Virus record (IMG/VR): IMGVR_UViG_3300046804_004556 | Span: 1-56,823 of that record | Source: a virus | DNA length: 56,823 bases | Direction: 5' to 3' (one strand) | Shown here: positions 21,477-28,411 of the stretch, piece by piece | How the letters are laid out: every line of letters begins with the position of its first letter | How positions within the stretch are numbered: position 1 is the stretch's first letter | The notes under the pieces: generated by a model | The model's input: the letters and a program-made list of their open reading frames with translations, nothing else | Database searches by the model: none | What the model was told of the DNA's origin: nothing | Translations under genes and position numbers: made by a program

Positions 21477-21614
21477 CTAATGTTTTTTTCTAGCCCAATT
21501 TTTTGCGGCGTGTTTCTTCTTGTCTCTCACTACTTTCTCTTTGAATCTGCCATCGTATGCACCAGCTGCAACCATATCTGATCGCTTAGCTTTGAGTTTG
21601 TTTATCTTTTTCAT
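21477..21614 (-). CDS. 45-residue basic protein
   Basis: Read directly: ATG at 21612-21614, TAG at 21477-21479. MKKINKLKAKRSDMVAAGAY then DGRFKEKVVRDKKKHAAKNW and ARKKH. The 'KRSDMVAAGAYDGRFKEKVV' block is one I remember as conserved in many phages. It is strongly basic, likely nucleic-acid- or ribosome-binding. It overlaps the end of its upstream neighbour by 29 bases. Confidence 0.6.
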   Translation of the reverse strand: MKKINKLKAKRSDMVAAGAYDGRFKEKVVRDKKKHAAKNWARKKH

Positions 21615-21969
21615 AAAAACGTTTTGAATTATCGTATTCGTCTTCTACATATTCTGTTCTCACTCTCTTAACCAACCATTTCTCAGTAACTGTACCACAC
21701 TCTCTATCTTCGATAAAAACTTGGCCGACTCCATAATCAAAGCTCAAATCTATTCCGTTATAATATCTTAAAGCCGCTTCATAACTTGTGAAAGGCCCTT
21801 CTGTAAAAGTGTCTTTGTCAGAATCGTAACCTTCGATCAATTCAAAATCATACGACATATCTCCATCGTGAACAGCTACATAAGGACCAGCAGTAACGAA
21901 CCACATATTTGGTGTTCGTCCGTCTCCAACTATTTCTCTTGCCATTGCTTTAATTTCTTTTTGCGTCAT
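21586..21969 (-). CDS. Hypothetical protein
   Basis: 127 residues from ATG at 21969, which has the AAGTTATG leader; an in-frame ATG at 22020 gives 17 more residues but no leader. MTQKEIKAMAREIVGDGRTP is followed by 'NMWFVTAGPYVAVHDGDMSY' and 'GPFTSYEAALRYYNGIDLS'. Strand-rich, acidic, unknown. Possibly a modified SH3-like fold. Confidence 0.6.
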   Translation of the reverse strand: MTQKEIKAMAREIVGDGRTPNMWFVTAGPYVAVHDGDMSYDFELIEGYDSDKDTFTEGPFTSYEAALRYYNGIDLSFDYGVGQVFIEDRECGTVTEKWLVKRVRTEYVEDEYDNSKRFYEKDKQTQS

Positions 21970-22035
21970 AACTTTATTTTTTTGTGCTTTGATAAAAGCG
22001 GTGATTTGATAGTGATTCATTTCGATTGTTTTTAA

Positions 22036-22233
22036 TTATTCATCATCATCGTCTTCGTCATCGTATTCGATAATCTCTTCTTCCCATTCATCGATGTCTT
22101 CAGTAGTTTCTTCTTGAATTACCTTATCGATGTCTTTCTTTGCCTCTTTAGCGGCTTTGGTATTGCTTTCAAATACTGGAATTATCTCATCGTCCAGTTC
22201 GAAGTCGTCAAATTCGTCGTACATAAAATTCAT
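22036..22233 (-). CDS. Highly acidic small protein
   Basis: 65 residues, ending EYDDEDDDDE and with many Asp/Glu throughout (EEETTEDIDEW-type segments). It is probably disordered. Such proteins can bind basic partners or imitate DNA; nothing more can be said from sequence. ATG at residue 4 is an alternative start. Confidence 0.55.
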   Translation of the reverse strand: MNFMYDEFDDFELDDEIIPVFESNTKAAKEAKKDIDKVIQEETTEDIDEWEEEIIEYDDEDDDDE

Positions 22234-22256
22234 AGTTGTTATTGTTTTTTTATTTA

Positions 22257-22475
22257 TTATTCAGATATTGTTTCAAGTTCAAATGCTTCGGCTCTTTTAC
22301 CTTTAACTGCTGTTGGGTAATAGTATATGCCGTCTACTCTTATCGATTGTTGTAGCAGACCAGTTTCTACGCTACGTACACGAATAGACTTTTCAGCTTT
22401 CGTTTCCCAAACGATGTCTTCGAGAACAATCTTTGATTGTGATACTCTTTTGAATGTTTTAAGTGTTGTTTCCAT
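22257..22475 (-). CDS. Small hypothetical protein
   Basis: 72 residues, strand-rich (KIVLEDIVWETKAEKSIRVR, RVDGIYYYPTAVKGKRAEAF), Lys/Glu-rich. No family recognised. Member of the co-directional early-type cassette; leader AT-rich. Confidence 0.6.
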   Translation of the reverse strand: METTLKTFKRVSQSKIVLEDIVWETKAEKSIRVRSVETGLLQQSIRVDGIYYYPTAVKGKRAEAFELETISE

Positions 22476-22498
22476 GTTGATATTTTTTATTTGATTAA

Positions 22499-22717
22499 TT
22501 ATTTTATAGGATTTCCGATTAGCATATTGCGTTTAGCCATAACCATCAGCTCAGTCTCTCTTGTGTTGTGCACCCAATGGTACATAAGATCGTTAACCAG
22601 TTCGGCGTAAAATTCTGGATCGTTCTTGATGTCTTCTAAAGTTGGCGTGAATGCAGCTTCTACTTCGTGTGATCTGTCAATGTAGTTGATGTCGATGTAA
22701 GGATTGATTGTACTCAT
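22499..22717 (-). CDS. Small hypothetical protein
   Basis: 72 residues. A polar start (MSTINPYIDINYIDRSHEVE) precedes a helical part (FYAELVNDLMYHWVHNTRET, ELMVMAKRNMLIG). No known domain. Leader ends AAGTTATG. Confidence 0.6.
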   Translation of the reverse strand: MSTINPYIDINYIDRSHEVEAAFTPTLEDIKNDPEFYAELVNDLMYHWVHNTRETELMVMAKRNMLIGNPIK

Positions 22718-22758
22718 AACTTTAATTTTGTTTTTTATATAATAAATTTTGTGAATGA

Positions 22759-23187
22759 TTATTTAGATTTGTTCGCAACGAATGCTTTATCAGCCCATGT
22801 TTTTGCGTTACACAATGCGTAATTGGTTTGGCTATATAAATTAGTATTCGACCAATTCTGATTGATGTCACCAACCTCCATGTCTTTGAACAGTTGATAG
22901 TCCATCAATTTAATTTTGTTACCAGCTTTAGCGAATACAGTCAACCACGTATTTGATCCCTCAGCTTTGAACTCGATCGTTTGTAAGGCGCCTTTCTTAA
23001 AGCCACGAAATACGTCGATAGCAGAATTCCATCTTTGCTTACCCCAATTGTTTTCAATACCGATATCGTTAACTACCGTCATGAAGCCAGCTTGCACTTT
23101 TACGATTGCTCTGTATTCACCTTTACGGTCGTTAATGAATTCTACTTGACTGATTCTTTCTGAATTGATAATTTGTAACTTGTTCAT
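22759..23187 (-). CDS. Hypothetical protein
   Basis: 142 residues, beta-rich: YRAIVKVQAGFMTVVNDIGI, then WNSAIDVFRGFKKGALQTIE, TWLTVFAKAGNKIKL and a C-terminal Asn/Gln-rich stretch with Ala-Lys (NYALCNAKTWADKAFVANKS). No family or motif recognised. Leader ends AAAAGTTATG. Confidence 0.6.
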   Translation of the reverse strand: MNKLQIINSERISQVEFINDRKGEYRAIVKVQAGFMTVVNDIGIENNWGKQRWNSAIDVFRGFKKGALQTIEFKAEGSNTWLTVFAKAGNKIKLMDYQLFKDMEVGDINQNWSNTNLYSQTNYALCNAKTWADKAFVANKSK

Positions 23188-23246
23188 AACTTTTATTGTT
23201 TTATATTTTTTAAATGATTTGATTAGAATTGAAGTGAGTGCTGATA

Positions 23247-23603
23247 TTACTTGATAACAGCCAAACGATTAACCGCACCTGCGGTAAGTCCTAACGCTCT
23301 AAGCTCTTGCTTAAGCTTGTTAACGTTTTGGAATTTACCCATCTTAACGTTATACTGAGCACAGATCTGATTGATAGTGGCTGATTCGCGCTTCAGCATT
23401 GCTAAGAACTGCATTGCTTCTTTCAACTGCTTGTTAGTCTTACAAGCAATGATTTGCTTCTTACCGAAGAAGTCAACATACTCTACACGTGTACCACTAG
23501 ATGCTTTTTCAGTAAGCTTTGTAGCAGCTTTAGGAATGTAAACAGTCTGCTCTTGAGATGAAGTGTTCCAGATTGCGTCGTTGTAAGTTGTTACTTTGTT
23601 CAT
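23247..23603 (-). CDS. Hypothetical protein behind a conserved phage promoter module
   Basis: 118 residues from ATG at 23603 (MNKVTTYNDAIWNTSSQEQT). An in-frame extension to 23693 runs into the promoter module and is rejected. The second half is helical: TNKQLKEAMQFLAMLKRESA, 'TINQICAQYNVKMGKFQNVN' and 'LKQELRALGLTAGAVNRLAV', with a helix-turn-helix look but no firm match. It is the first gene behind module A, so it is likely strongly expressed. Confidence 0.65.
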   Translation of the reverse strand: MNKVTTYNDAIWNTSSQEQTVYIPKAATKLTEKASSGTRVEYVDFFGKKQIIACKTNKQLKEAMQFLAMLKRESATINQICAQYNVKMGKFQNVNKLKQELRALGLTAGAVNRLAVIK

Positions 23604-23649
23604 ATTATATATTTTTTTAATGATTAGGCTGTCTGTTGCCGTTAATAGG

Positions 23650-23724
23650 GTAAATCTACGATGGCTTTTTGACATAAAAAAATTTTTAAGCAACTATTTT
23701 CAAAAAAATATCAGGGAGAACCAA
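23650..23724 (-). promoter_or_regulatory. Conserved upstream module, copy A (candidate phage promoter)
   Basis: Minus-strand order: TTGGTTCTCCCTGA, T-run, TTGAAAATAGTTGC, TTAAAAA, then about 24 bases, then TAGATTTAC (23650-23658), 46 bases before the start at 23603. Copies B (27306-27379) and C (30453-30527) match in sequence and spacing. TAnnTTTAC is close to the Bacteroidota -7 element TAnnTTTG. Confidence 0.65.
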
Positions 23725-23966
23725 CGCTTTATGGATATATTTCCAATGAATATATAACTTATTGGTGGACAATCAGTTGCCGCAGGCCCAGGCAGGTGCG
23801 TACGAGGGATAGGGGCGATGTATGTATAAGGCAAGACCCAAAGCTTTGTCCATGAGCTTCCTGACTGATCTGGCAGCTGTTATTTCCGTAACAATTATAT
23901 GCTAAAATTTGTTACGATCAATGAGTTATGTATTATATTTTATGTATATGTGTAAGTGATTGGACA
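23725..23966. other. Gene-free stretch with an AT-rich dyad and G+C-rich patch
   Basis: No open frame over 30 codons fits here. It holds an AT-rich dyad at 23735-23755 just upstream of module A, a G+C-rich patch around 23770-23820, and plain AT-rich DNA. I found no tRNA or other RNA gene. It separates the transcript ending at the terminator near 23970 from the next one. Confidence 0.5.
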
Positions 23967-23998
23967 TAAAAAAAGATCGGCCGATTAAGACCGATCTT
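23967..23998 (-). terminator. Rho-independent terminator after the HTH gene
   Basis: On the minus strand AAGATCGG pairs with CCGATCTT (plus-strand arms 23973-23980 and 23991-23998) and is followed at once by a run of T. It ends the transcript of the gene at 24041-24316. Confidence 0.8.
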
Positions 23999-24000
23999 GT

Positions 24001-24038
24001 GTTAGCGCCGCGAGGTGCTAGCGTTTAAGGATAGACGC
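24001..24038 (-). other. Two extra hairpins in the 3' region of the HTH gene
   Basis: Plus-strand GTTAGCGCC-GCGA-GGTGCTAGC (24001-24022) forms a 9-bp stem with two G-U pairs, and GCGT/ACGC (24021-24038) forms a second stem. With the terminator they make a chain of three hairpins directly after the stop codon. A stable 3' UTR or a processed small RNA is possible. Confidence 0.5.
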
Positions 24039-24040
24039 TC

Positions 24041-24316
24041 TTAGGCATTTTCCATCTTAGACAACTTAACTGCGTTTGATACGCGGTTACGAGTCAAATC
24101 GTAGATACGATTAACGATAGATTCGTTGAAGTACTTACCGCTTACAACGTCAGATACGTGAGTAGTAGAATAGCCAGTTTCGTCTGCAATTCTAGTGATG
24201 TCACCATTACGAAGTTTACGATTGATACGACTTACTTTCTGGATGTAAGATAGTTTTTTGTAGCTAGATGGACGACTACTTTCGCTCTTAGAGCTTGATT
24301 TTGTGTTCTTGTTCAT
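24041..24316 (-). CDS. Small DNA-binding protein with helix-turn-helix
   Basis: 91 residues. A basic, Ser-rich start (SSSKSESSRPSSYKKLSYI) is followed by 'RNGDITRIADETGYSTTHVS' and 'DVVSGKYFNESIVNRIYDLT', which fit the helix-turn-helix of the Cro/C1 superfamily (A-x-x-x-G-x-S, then a recognition helix, then a third helix). It stands alone between a candidate promoter region and its own terminator, so it is a likely phage regulator. No oligomerisation domain is visible. Confidence 0.75.
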   Translation of the reverse strand: MNKNTKSSSKSESSRPSSYKKLSYIQKVSRINRKLRNGDITRIADETGYSTTHVSDVVSGKYFNESIVNRIYDLTRNRVSNAVKLSKMENA

Positions 24317-24413
24317 AACGCTTATTTGTTTTTGATTATAAGACTAATATATAGAGCTTTTTTCTATTTGAGAAATTTACTTTTTAAGTAGTAAAAGTTT
24401 TTTCTTCTAAGTC

Positions 24414-24518
24414 TTATAGATGATCTTGGCATCTTGTACACTTCAAATTAACATAACCTCCGAAGGTGTAAGCCGTCATCCATGTGTGACCGATAAGGGT
24501 GCATATTAATTTTTTCAT
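24414..24518 (-). CDS. DUF1660-like small cysteine protein
   Basis: Read directly: ATG at 24516-24518, TAA at 24414-24416, 34 residues MKKLICTLIGHTWMTAYTFG then GYVNLKCTRCQDHL. The 'MKKLIC-x-L-x-GHxW ... CxRC' pattern is that of DUF1660, tiny phage/prophage proteins with C and H residues that could bind zinc. Family function is unknown. It is too short for usual gene calling. Confidence 0.6.
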   Translation of the reverse strand: MKKLICTLIGHTWMTAYTFGGYVNLKCTRCQDHL

Positions 24519-24582
24519 AGTGTTTAGAATTTGATTAATATAATGCAAACTGTGTGCCAAACTTTAGACTTAGAAATATTTT

Positions 24583-25326
24583 TTATATTTTATTTATATT
24601 TATTTGATCGTCCTCAATTACCATGTATTGGCCTGATGTTCCGAGACAATCTATAAACCAATACCTATTGTCTTTTTCTGCGGCGATATCGTCAGTTATC
24701 TTACTGACTTGTGTGTGTCCTACTATCTGAATCACTTTATTTTTAAGTGTATCCATATTTGCACTCATTAAAGATCTTGGCCTGATCCAGATGGGTGACT
24801 GTTCTGTGTTGTCTCCGTAAGGATCTAACCAACGTGACTTACTGATTGAGACTGCAGCTCCAAACATGAACGTACGAGGTTTGTACTTATACAGTTCATT
24901 TATATCTTCCACAATATTTTCTACATTCCATTCGCCTTTACCGAAAACACTATTCAAAAACTTACCGCTTACCCCAGCGTGAGTGAACAAAAAGTCTTTG
25001 AATTGATATGCCATTTGTAAGTGATGTTTGTTCTGCTCTAAGACTTCTGATATTGATGGAGCAAGAGTGTTTTGATAACCCGAATATTGCTCATCGATAC
25101 CCGTCATATAATGATAATCGTGGTTGCCTACTAACATCACCACTTCAATGCCGCTAGTTTCTTTGTAGTGCACTATGTCTTTGAAGTTTTGTATCTGATC
25201 GAATCCACTAATTTCGAAAGAATCAAAATAATCACCGATGAAAACAACCCTGTCTGGTTTCTCAGTATGCGTGATTAATTTCCATAGCGACCTTCCGTGA
25301 GTGTCACCTAGTACTACTGTTTTCAT
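24583..25326 (-). CDS. Calcineurin-like metallophosphoesterase
   Basis: 247 residues with all five motifs of the superfamily: GDTHG at the start, GDYFD, GNHDYHY, FTHAGVSG and VGHTQ. These hold the two-metal site used in phosphoester hydrolysis. The order and length suit the PPP-type Ser/Thr phosphatase or diadenosine tetraphosphatase-like branch. A possible substrate is a phosphoprotein, RNA end or nucleotide; the sequence does not decide. No transmembrane segment. It ends in an Ile/Asn/Lys-rich tail. Confidence 0.88.
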   Translation of the reverse strand: MKTVVLGDTHGRSLWKLITHTEKPDRVVFIGDYFDSFEISGFDQIQNFKDIVHYKETSGIEVVMLVGNHDYHYMTGIDEQYSGYQNTLAPSISEVLEQNKHHLQMAYQFKDFLFTHAGVSGKFLNSVFGKGEWNVENIVEDINELYKYKPRTFMFGAAVSISKSRWLDPYGDNTEQSPIWIRPRSLMSANMDTLKNKVIQIVGHTQVSKITDDIAAEKDNRYWFIDCLGTSGQYMVIEDDQININKI

Positions 25327-25438
25327 GTGATTTATTTTTGAATAATTTAAAAATTTCTATGATTGTTTTACAAATTATCTTTACGGCCTCAAGAAAAAAT
25401 GCTGCGCATAAAAACATGGCTAATGCGATCCAAAACAT
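25304..25438 (-). CDS. 44-residue membrane protein
   Basis: Read directly: ATG at 25436-25438, TGA at 25304-25306. MFWIALAMFLCAAFFLEAVK then IICKTIIEIFKLFKNKSHEN. It has one N-terminal transmembrane segment followed by a basic amphipathic helix. The last 23 bases overlap the start of the phosphoesterase gene, which suggests coupling. Function unknown. Confidence 0.5.
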   Translation of the reverse strand: MFWIALAMFLCAAFFLEAVKIICKTIIEIFKLFKNKSHENSSTR

Positions 25439-25454
25439 GATGATGTTGTTTTAA

Positions 25455-25703
25455 TTATTTATTGTGTTTTGCGTATGAGATCTCTCTCGAATCGTATGAA
25501 CAAACGATAGAGTCGTAAAATGCTGAACTGATGCCCTCAAATTTACCGTCTCGACCTTCGTTGATGTACATTATATTGTTTTCTTTCTCGATGATTGAAG
25601 AAGTTTTTGGCGGCCATAGAGAAAGTGCAGTGTATTTCTTGTCTCTCTTCATTCTTTTTAACGTTACTAAAGCTTCTAGTTCTTTTTGGTTGTAGTCTAT
25701 CAT
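25455..25703 (-). CDS. Small hypothetical protein
   Basis: 82 residues. The first 25 (KELEALVTLKRMKRDKKYTA) are helical and basic. Then comes a proline turn (LWPPKTSS) and a polar C-terminus (FYDSIVCSYDSREISYA). No known family. Confidence 0.55.
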   Translation of the reverse strand: MIDYNQKELEALVTLKRMKRDKKYTALSLWPPKTSSIIEKENNIMYINEGRDGKFEGISSAFYDSIVCSYDSREISYAKHNK

Positions 25704-25736
25704 ATGTGATTTTTTTAATTAATTATTTTGATTGAT

Positions 25737-25898
25737 TTAGAATTCTTCTATGATACCAATTACTTCAGCAAGCATAAATGCTGCTCCTGCTCCGAAGAAA
25801 TCCTGGTACACTAGAAAAAAGCCTGCGAATAATCTAACTATAGATTTTGCGATACTCAATCTAAAGTGCCAATTTGTTTTTGATTCTTTCTGTTGCAT
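25737..25898 (-). CDS. 53-residue membrane protein
   Basis: Read directly: ATG at 25896-25898, TAA at 25737-25739. MQQKESKTNWHFRLSIAKSI then VRLFAGFFLVYQDFFGAGAA and FMLAEVIGIIEEF. A basic start, one or two hydrophobic segments and an acidic end suggest a small inner-membrane protein. It lies between supported genes on the same strand. Function unknown. Confidence 0.5.
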   Translation of the reverse strand: MQQKESKTNWHFRLSIAKSIVRLFAGFFLVYQDFFGAGAAFMLAEVIGIIEEF

Positions 25899-25916
25899 GA
25901 TTTATATTTTTATTTA

Positions 25917-26165
25917 CTAATTGTGTTTCATCCCAGAACAAACACCATATCCTTGTCTTGAGGCAAGCATGTTCATTCTGTTCGCCAATTCCATTGGCAT
26001 GATCTGTATCTCGTTTCCCGTTTTGTGATTAGCGATCTGCACTCCACCAACCGGTTGAACGGTGGAACAGCTAACGCAACTCTTATAACCATATTTTATC
26101 TTGCGAAGAAGCGGCATATCGTTACCGCATTTGGTGCATGCACACATTTCTAATTTTATTTTCAT
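25917..26165 (-). CDS. Zinc-ribbon small protein (paralogue of 19599-19805)
   Basis: 82 residues. CACTKCGNDMPLLRKIKYGY then KSCVSCSTVQPVGGVQIANH. Four cysteines pair as CxxC and CxxC, the standard zinc ribbon, with 'PLLRKIKYGYKSCV' shared in spirit with the protein at 19599-19805 (PLRVKMGYKTTCV). They are probably old paralogues with two slightly different ligand sets. Role unknown; binding to nucleic acid or RNA polymerase is possible. Leader ends AAGTTATG. Confidence 0.7.
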   Translation of the reverse strand: MKIKLEMCACTKCGNDMPLLRKIKYGYKSCVSCSTVQPVGGVQIANHKTGNEIQIMPMELANRMNMLASRQGYGVCSGMKHN

Positions 26166-26184
26166 AACTTTTATTTTTTATTGA

Positions 26185-26439
26185 TTAGTAATTTTCGTCT
26201 TCGTATAGATCTTCTTCAGACCAAGGATTTTCATTTGAAATGCCGTGATCGATATTGTAGATTCTAACTTTGTGTTTATAGTCTTCTAATTCTTCCCAAT
26301 CCATTTGTCTAAGAAGATCGAATAGCTGACACTCTTTAGAATACAGATCATGAAATTCTGGATGATCGGCTGACATCGATTCCATAGGAACGGTGTCTAC
26401 ATACAATCGAAATGCTGTGCTGATGATTTCGTCTCTCAT
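26185..26439 (-). CDS. Small hypothetical protein
   Basis: 84 residues, acidic and helical (SKECQLFDLLRQMDWEELED), ending NENPWSEEDLYEDENY. No family recognised. It lies between the zinc-ribbon and Gp88-like genes and is presumably transcribed from the same promoter module B. Confidence 0.6.
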   Translation of the reverse strand: MRDEIISTAFRLYVDTVPMESMSADHPEFHDLYSKECQLFDLLRQMDWEELEDYKHKVRIYNIDHGISNENPWSEEDLYEDENY

Positions 26440-26470
26440 AATTAATATAGTTTTATTTTTTATTGATTGA

Positions 26471-27256
26471 TTATTTATTTCTATTAATATCGTCTATCGC
26501 TACGATAAATGCGTTGTTAGTCTTTTCTACTTTGTTCTTAACGCGTTTGAATTTAAGACCAACGATTACGTTCTTATCATCTACGTATCGCATATCGTAT
26601 GCATCGCCGTCTATTACTTTATAGCCTTTGTACGTTTCAGGTAAACTCTTTTCGAATACAACAGCTACACGACCATAATCATTATTTAGTATGTACTCGC
26701 ATTCGTCCCAATTGTGTCCAGAGTAACTGAACGTAAGATCATAGTTTTGATATTGATCTGGCAAACGGAAACGATTGGCTACTTTCGTATAGTCGTAGAA
26801 CTGTACGTCTGGAAATATATCGAATAACACTTTGCCTTCGTGCTTAAATAAAGTTGGTTGCAAATCTGAGGTACCGTTGATACGCACTGAGAATTTCATG
26901 CCTTTCTTTTCAGCCTTCGCTTTAGCCTTTGCAATTTCGGCAACAGTCCACGACATGAAGTAGTCACGATTAGTGAAAAACAATTGAGTCTTCTTGATAC
27001 GCGATTCGACTATACGGTTAGTCTTGTCCATAATAACTTGGCCACTGCCAAATAAACATGCGTTAGTACATTCAGCTGTACGCTTAGGACACACCTCGTA
27101 TCCGCTCAGATCCGCAGGTGCAAGATAGATAATGTAAGTAAGCTCGTTATACTTTTCGTTCTTTAAGATCTTAGCGCTTGAATTGATAGCGCCGATGTAA
27201 GATAATCCAGTTTCGCGTTTGGCTTGAGTAGCATTTTTGTAAGTCAACTTTGTCAT
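26471..27256 (-). CDS. Gp88-like phage protein
   Basis: 261 residues. It shares the pattern I know as 'gene product 88' from mycobacteriophages and relatives: 'LTYIIYLAPADLSGYEVCPK' followed by 'CTNACLFGSGQ', 'ESRIKKTQLFFTNRDYFMSW' and 'FSVRINGTSDLQP'. The cysteines of VCPKRTAECTNACL could bind a metal or iron-sulphur cluster, recalling radical-SAM-like proteins, but this is unproven. It is the first gene behind promoter module B and so likely expressed early. Confidence 0.8.
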   Translation of the reverse strand: MTKLTYKNATQAKRETGLSYIGAINSSAKILKNEKYNELTYIIYLAPADLSGYEVCPKRTAECTNACLFGSGQVIMDKTNRIVESRIKKTQLFFTNRDYFMSWTVAEIAKAKAKAEKKGMKFSVRINGTSDLQPTLFKHEGKVLFDIFPDVQFYDYTKVANRFRLPDQYQNYDLTFSYSGHNWDECEYILNNDYGRVAVVFEKSLPETYKGYKVIDGDAYDMRYVDDKNVIVGLKFKRVKNKVEKTNNAFIVAIDDINRNK

Positions 27257-27305
27257 AACTTATTATGTTTTTTTATTATTTAATGGCCTGATTGTCGGCA
27301 ACAGT

Positions 27306-27379
27306 GTAAAAGTACTACTATTTGGATTACGAAAAAACTTTTTAACAACTATTTTCAAAAATACTTCAGGGAGAACCAA
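27306..27379 (-). promoter_or_regulatory. Conserved upstream module, copy B
   Basis: Minus strand: TTGGTTCTCCCTGAAG, TATTTTTGAAAATAGTTG, TTAAAAAGTT, then TACTTTTAC (27306-27314), 49 bases before the start at 27256. TATTTTTGAAAATA is itself an inverted repeat. Same order and spacing as copies A and C. Confidence 0.7.
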
Positions 27380-27516
27380 GCAATTACACATATATATTTT
27401 TTACATATGTGCTCCCATTGGTAATCAATAAGTTGCATGGAGAGGGGGGGCCTTTATCGACGCTTAGCATATATATTTAGCTAAGAGGATGAGATCGGGT
27501 GCAGCTGTAGTATAGC
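27380..27516. other. Intergenic stretch upstream of module B
   Basis: No gene. It contains an AT dyad (27388-27410) just beyond the module, a run of seven G (27444-27450) followed by CC, and an inverted repeat CTTAGC/GCTAAG (27463-27485) without a T-run. The G run is unusual in this AT-rich DNA. Confidence 0.5.
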
Positions 27517-27798
27517 TTATTTGACGTTGTATTTAAAGAATAGCTTTTCCAATTGTGTCTCTTGGGACCAAGTTAGTGTGAGTGTTTTTTGCACAAGTTT
27601 TAAGAACGCCGCATCTACTTCTGTGTCAGCGACGCTCTCGTGCCTTGTGATTCTGAACTTGTAACGCTGGGATATTGCGTCATGCAGACGCTTTAATTTT
27701 TCTGATCTTTGTCGACTTTTTTCAAAAGCTTCTGCCTTGTCCGTAGACTGCAGCAGTTTGTCCGCCATCTTGGTGAGTAATGATCTTCTTTTATCCAT
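27517..27798 (-). CDS. Helical hypothetical protein
   Basis: 93 residues, basic and helical (MDKRRSLLTKMADKLLQSTD, RQRSEKLKRLHDAISQRYKF). C-terminus FLKLVQKTLTLTWSQETQLE then KLFFKYN. No match recognised. It precedes the holin-like gene on the transcript's downstream side. Confidence 0.55.
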   Translation of the reverse strand: MDKRRSLLTKMADKLLQSTDKAEAFEKSRQRSEKLKRLHDAISQRYKFRITRHESVADTEVDAAFLKLVQKTLTLTWSQETQLEKLFFKYNVK

Positions 27799-27834
27799 TG
27801 TCTCATAAAACGGGGTTTAAGTGAACAATATCGA

Positions 27835-28149
27835 CTATTGCTTTAGCAAATAATCGATGATAGTTTTTCTGAGTTCGACAATGGCTTCTGTGTTGGCTTT
27901 CACCAAAGTCGCCATTCTATCTCTCTCTTCGACAATCAGTTCCATCATTTCCTCTCTTAGCTTTTCAACCTCTTCTTCTAGCTTTTCGTTTCTGTCTAAA
28001 AGACGCTTGTACTCTTCTTCGTTCTTTTTAGCTATAGAAGTGTACGTGCTGTAGGCGAAGTAACCAAGTAAAACGGCTATGATTCCTAATATGCCGTACT
28101 GAAGGACATACGTGTTAACCTCTTTGAACGAGATCTGTAGCAGTTCCAT
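27835..28149 (-). CDS. Holin-like membrane protein with coiled-coil tail
   Basis: 104 residues. One transmembrane segment near the N-terminus (YGILGIIAVLLGYFAYSTY) is followed by a long charged coiled coil (LDRNEKLEEEVEKLREEMME) and ends ELRKTIIDYLLKQ. This order matches BhlA/UviB-type small holin-like proteins (N-out span, cytoplasmic coiled coil). A lysis role fits, but no lysin gene is adjacent: the M15 and GH19 genes lie far away. Confidence in function is moderate. Confidence 0.65.
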   Translation of the reverse strand: MELLQISFKEVNTYVLQYGILGIIAVLLGYFAYSTYTSIAKKNEEEYKRLLDRNEKLEEEVEKLREEMMELIVEERDRMATLVKANTEAIVELRKTIIDYLLKQ

Positions 28150-28155
28150 GTTAGG

Positions 28156-28368
28156 TTAGTTTTGGGTGCTGTAATAATTTATCAACAACGTTTCCCAATT
28201 TTTCGCGAGTACTGTTAGACTTTGAATGTTGGGTCTTACCTGTTTTTTCTTTATTAAAGCGGCAACCCTAGTTGTCCATGCTTGCTGGCAATTAACGTGT
28301 AAGAGCGGATGTATTCGATTTGGTATTGCTATCTCCGCTATTGTTTCTAGTTTATCTTGAAGCAGCAT
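28156..28368 (-). CDS. Small hypothetical protein
   Basis: 70 residues, helical. MLLQDKLETIAEIAIPNRIH, 'PLLHVNCQQAWTTRVAALIK' and 'LTVLAKNWETLLINYYSTQ'. No family recognised. It lies 6 bases upstream of the holin-like gene's frame, so expression is probably linked. Confidence 0.55.
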   Translation of the reverse strand: MLLQDKLETIAEIAIPNRIHPLLHVNCQQAWTTRVAALIKKKQVRPNIQSLTVLAKNWETLLINYYSTQN

Positions 28369-28411
28369 ATTTAATAAATATTGTTTTTGGTGAATTAATT
28401 TATTTGATCTA

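Noticed and set aside
23247-23693. Longer start at 23693 for the gene after module A
   Set aside because: It would place the promoter module inside the coding region; the ATG at 23603 has the same leader as the 30409 gene.
23725-24040. Possible tRNA gene in the intergenic region
   Set aside because: No cloverleaf with acceptor stem and T-loop (GTTCNANNC) was found on either strand; the G+C-rich parts form only simple hairpins.
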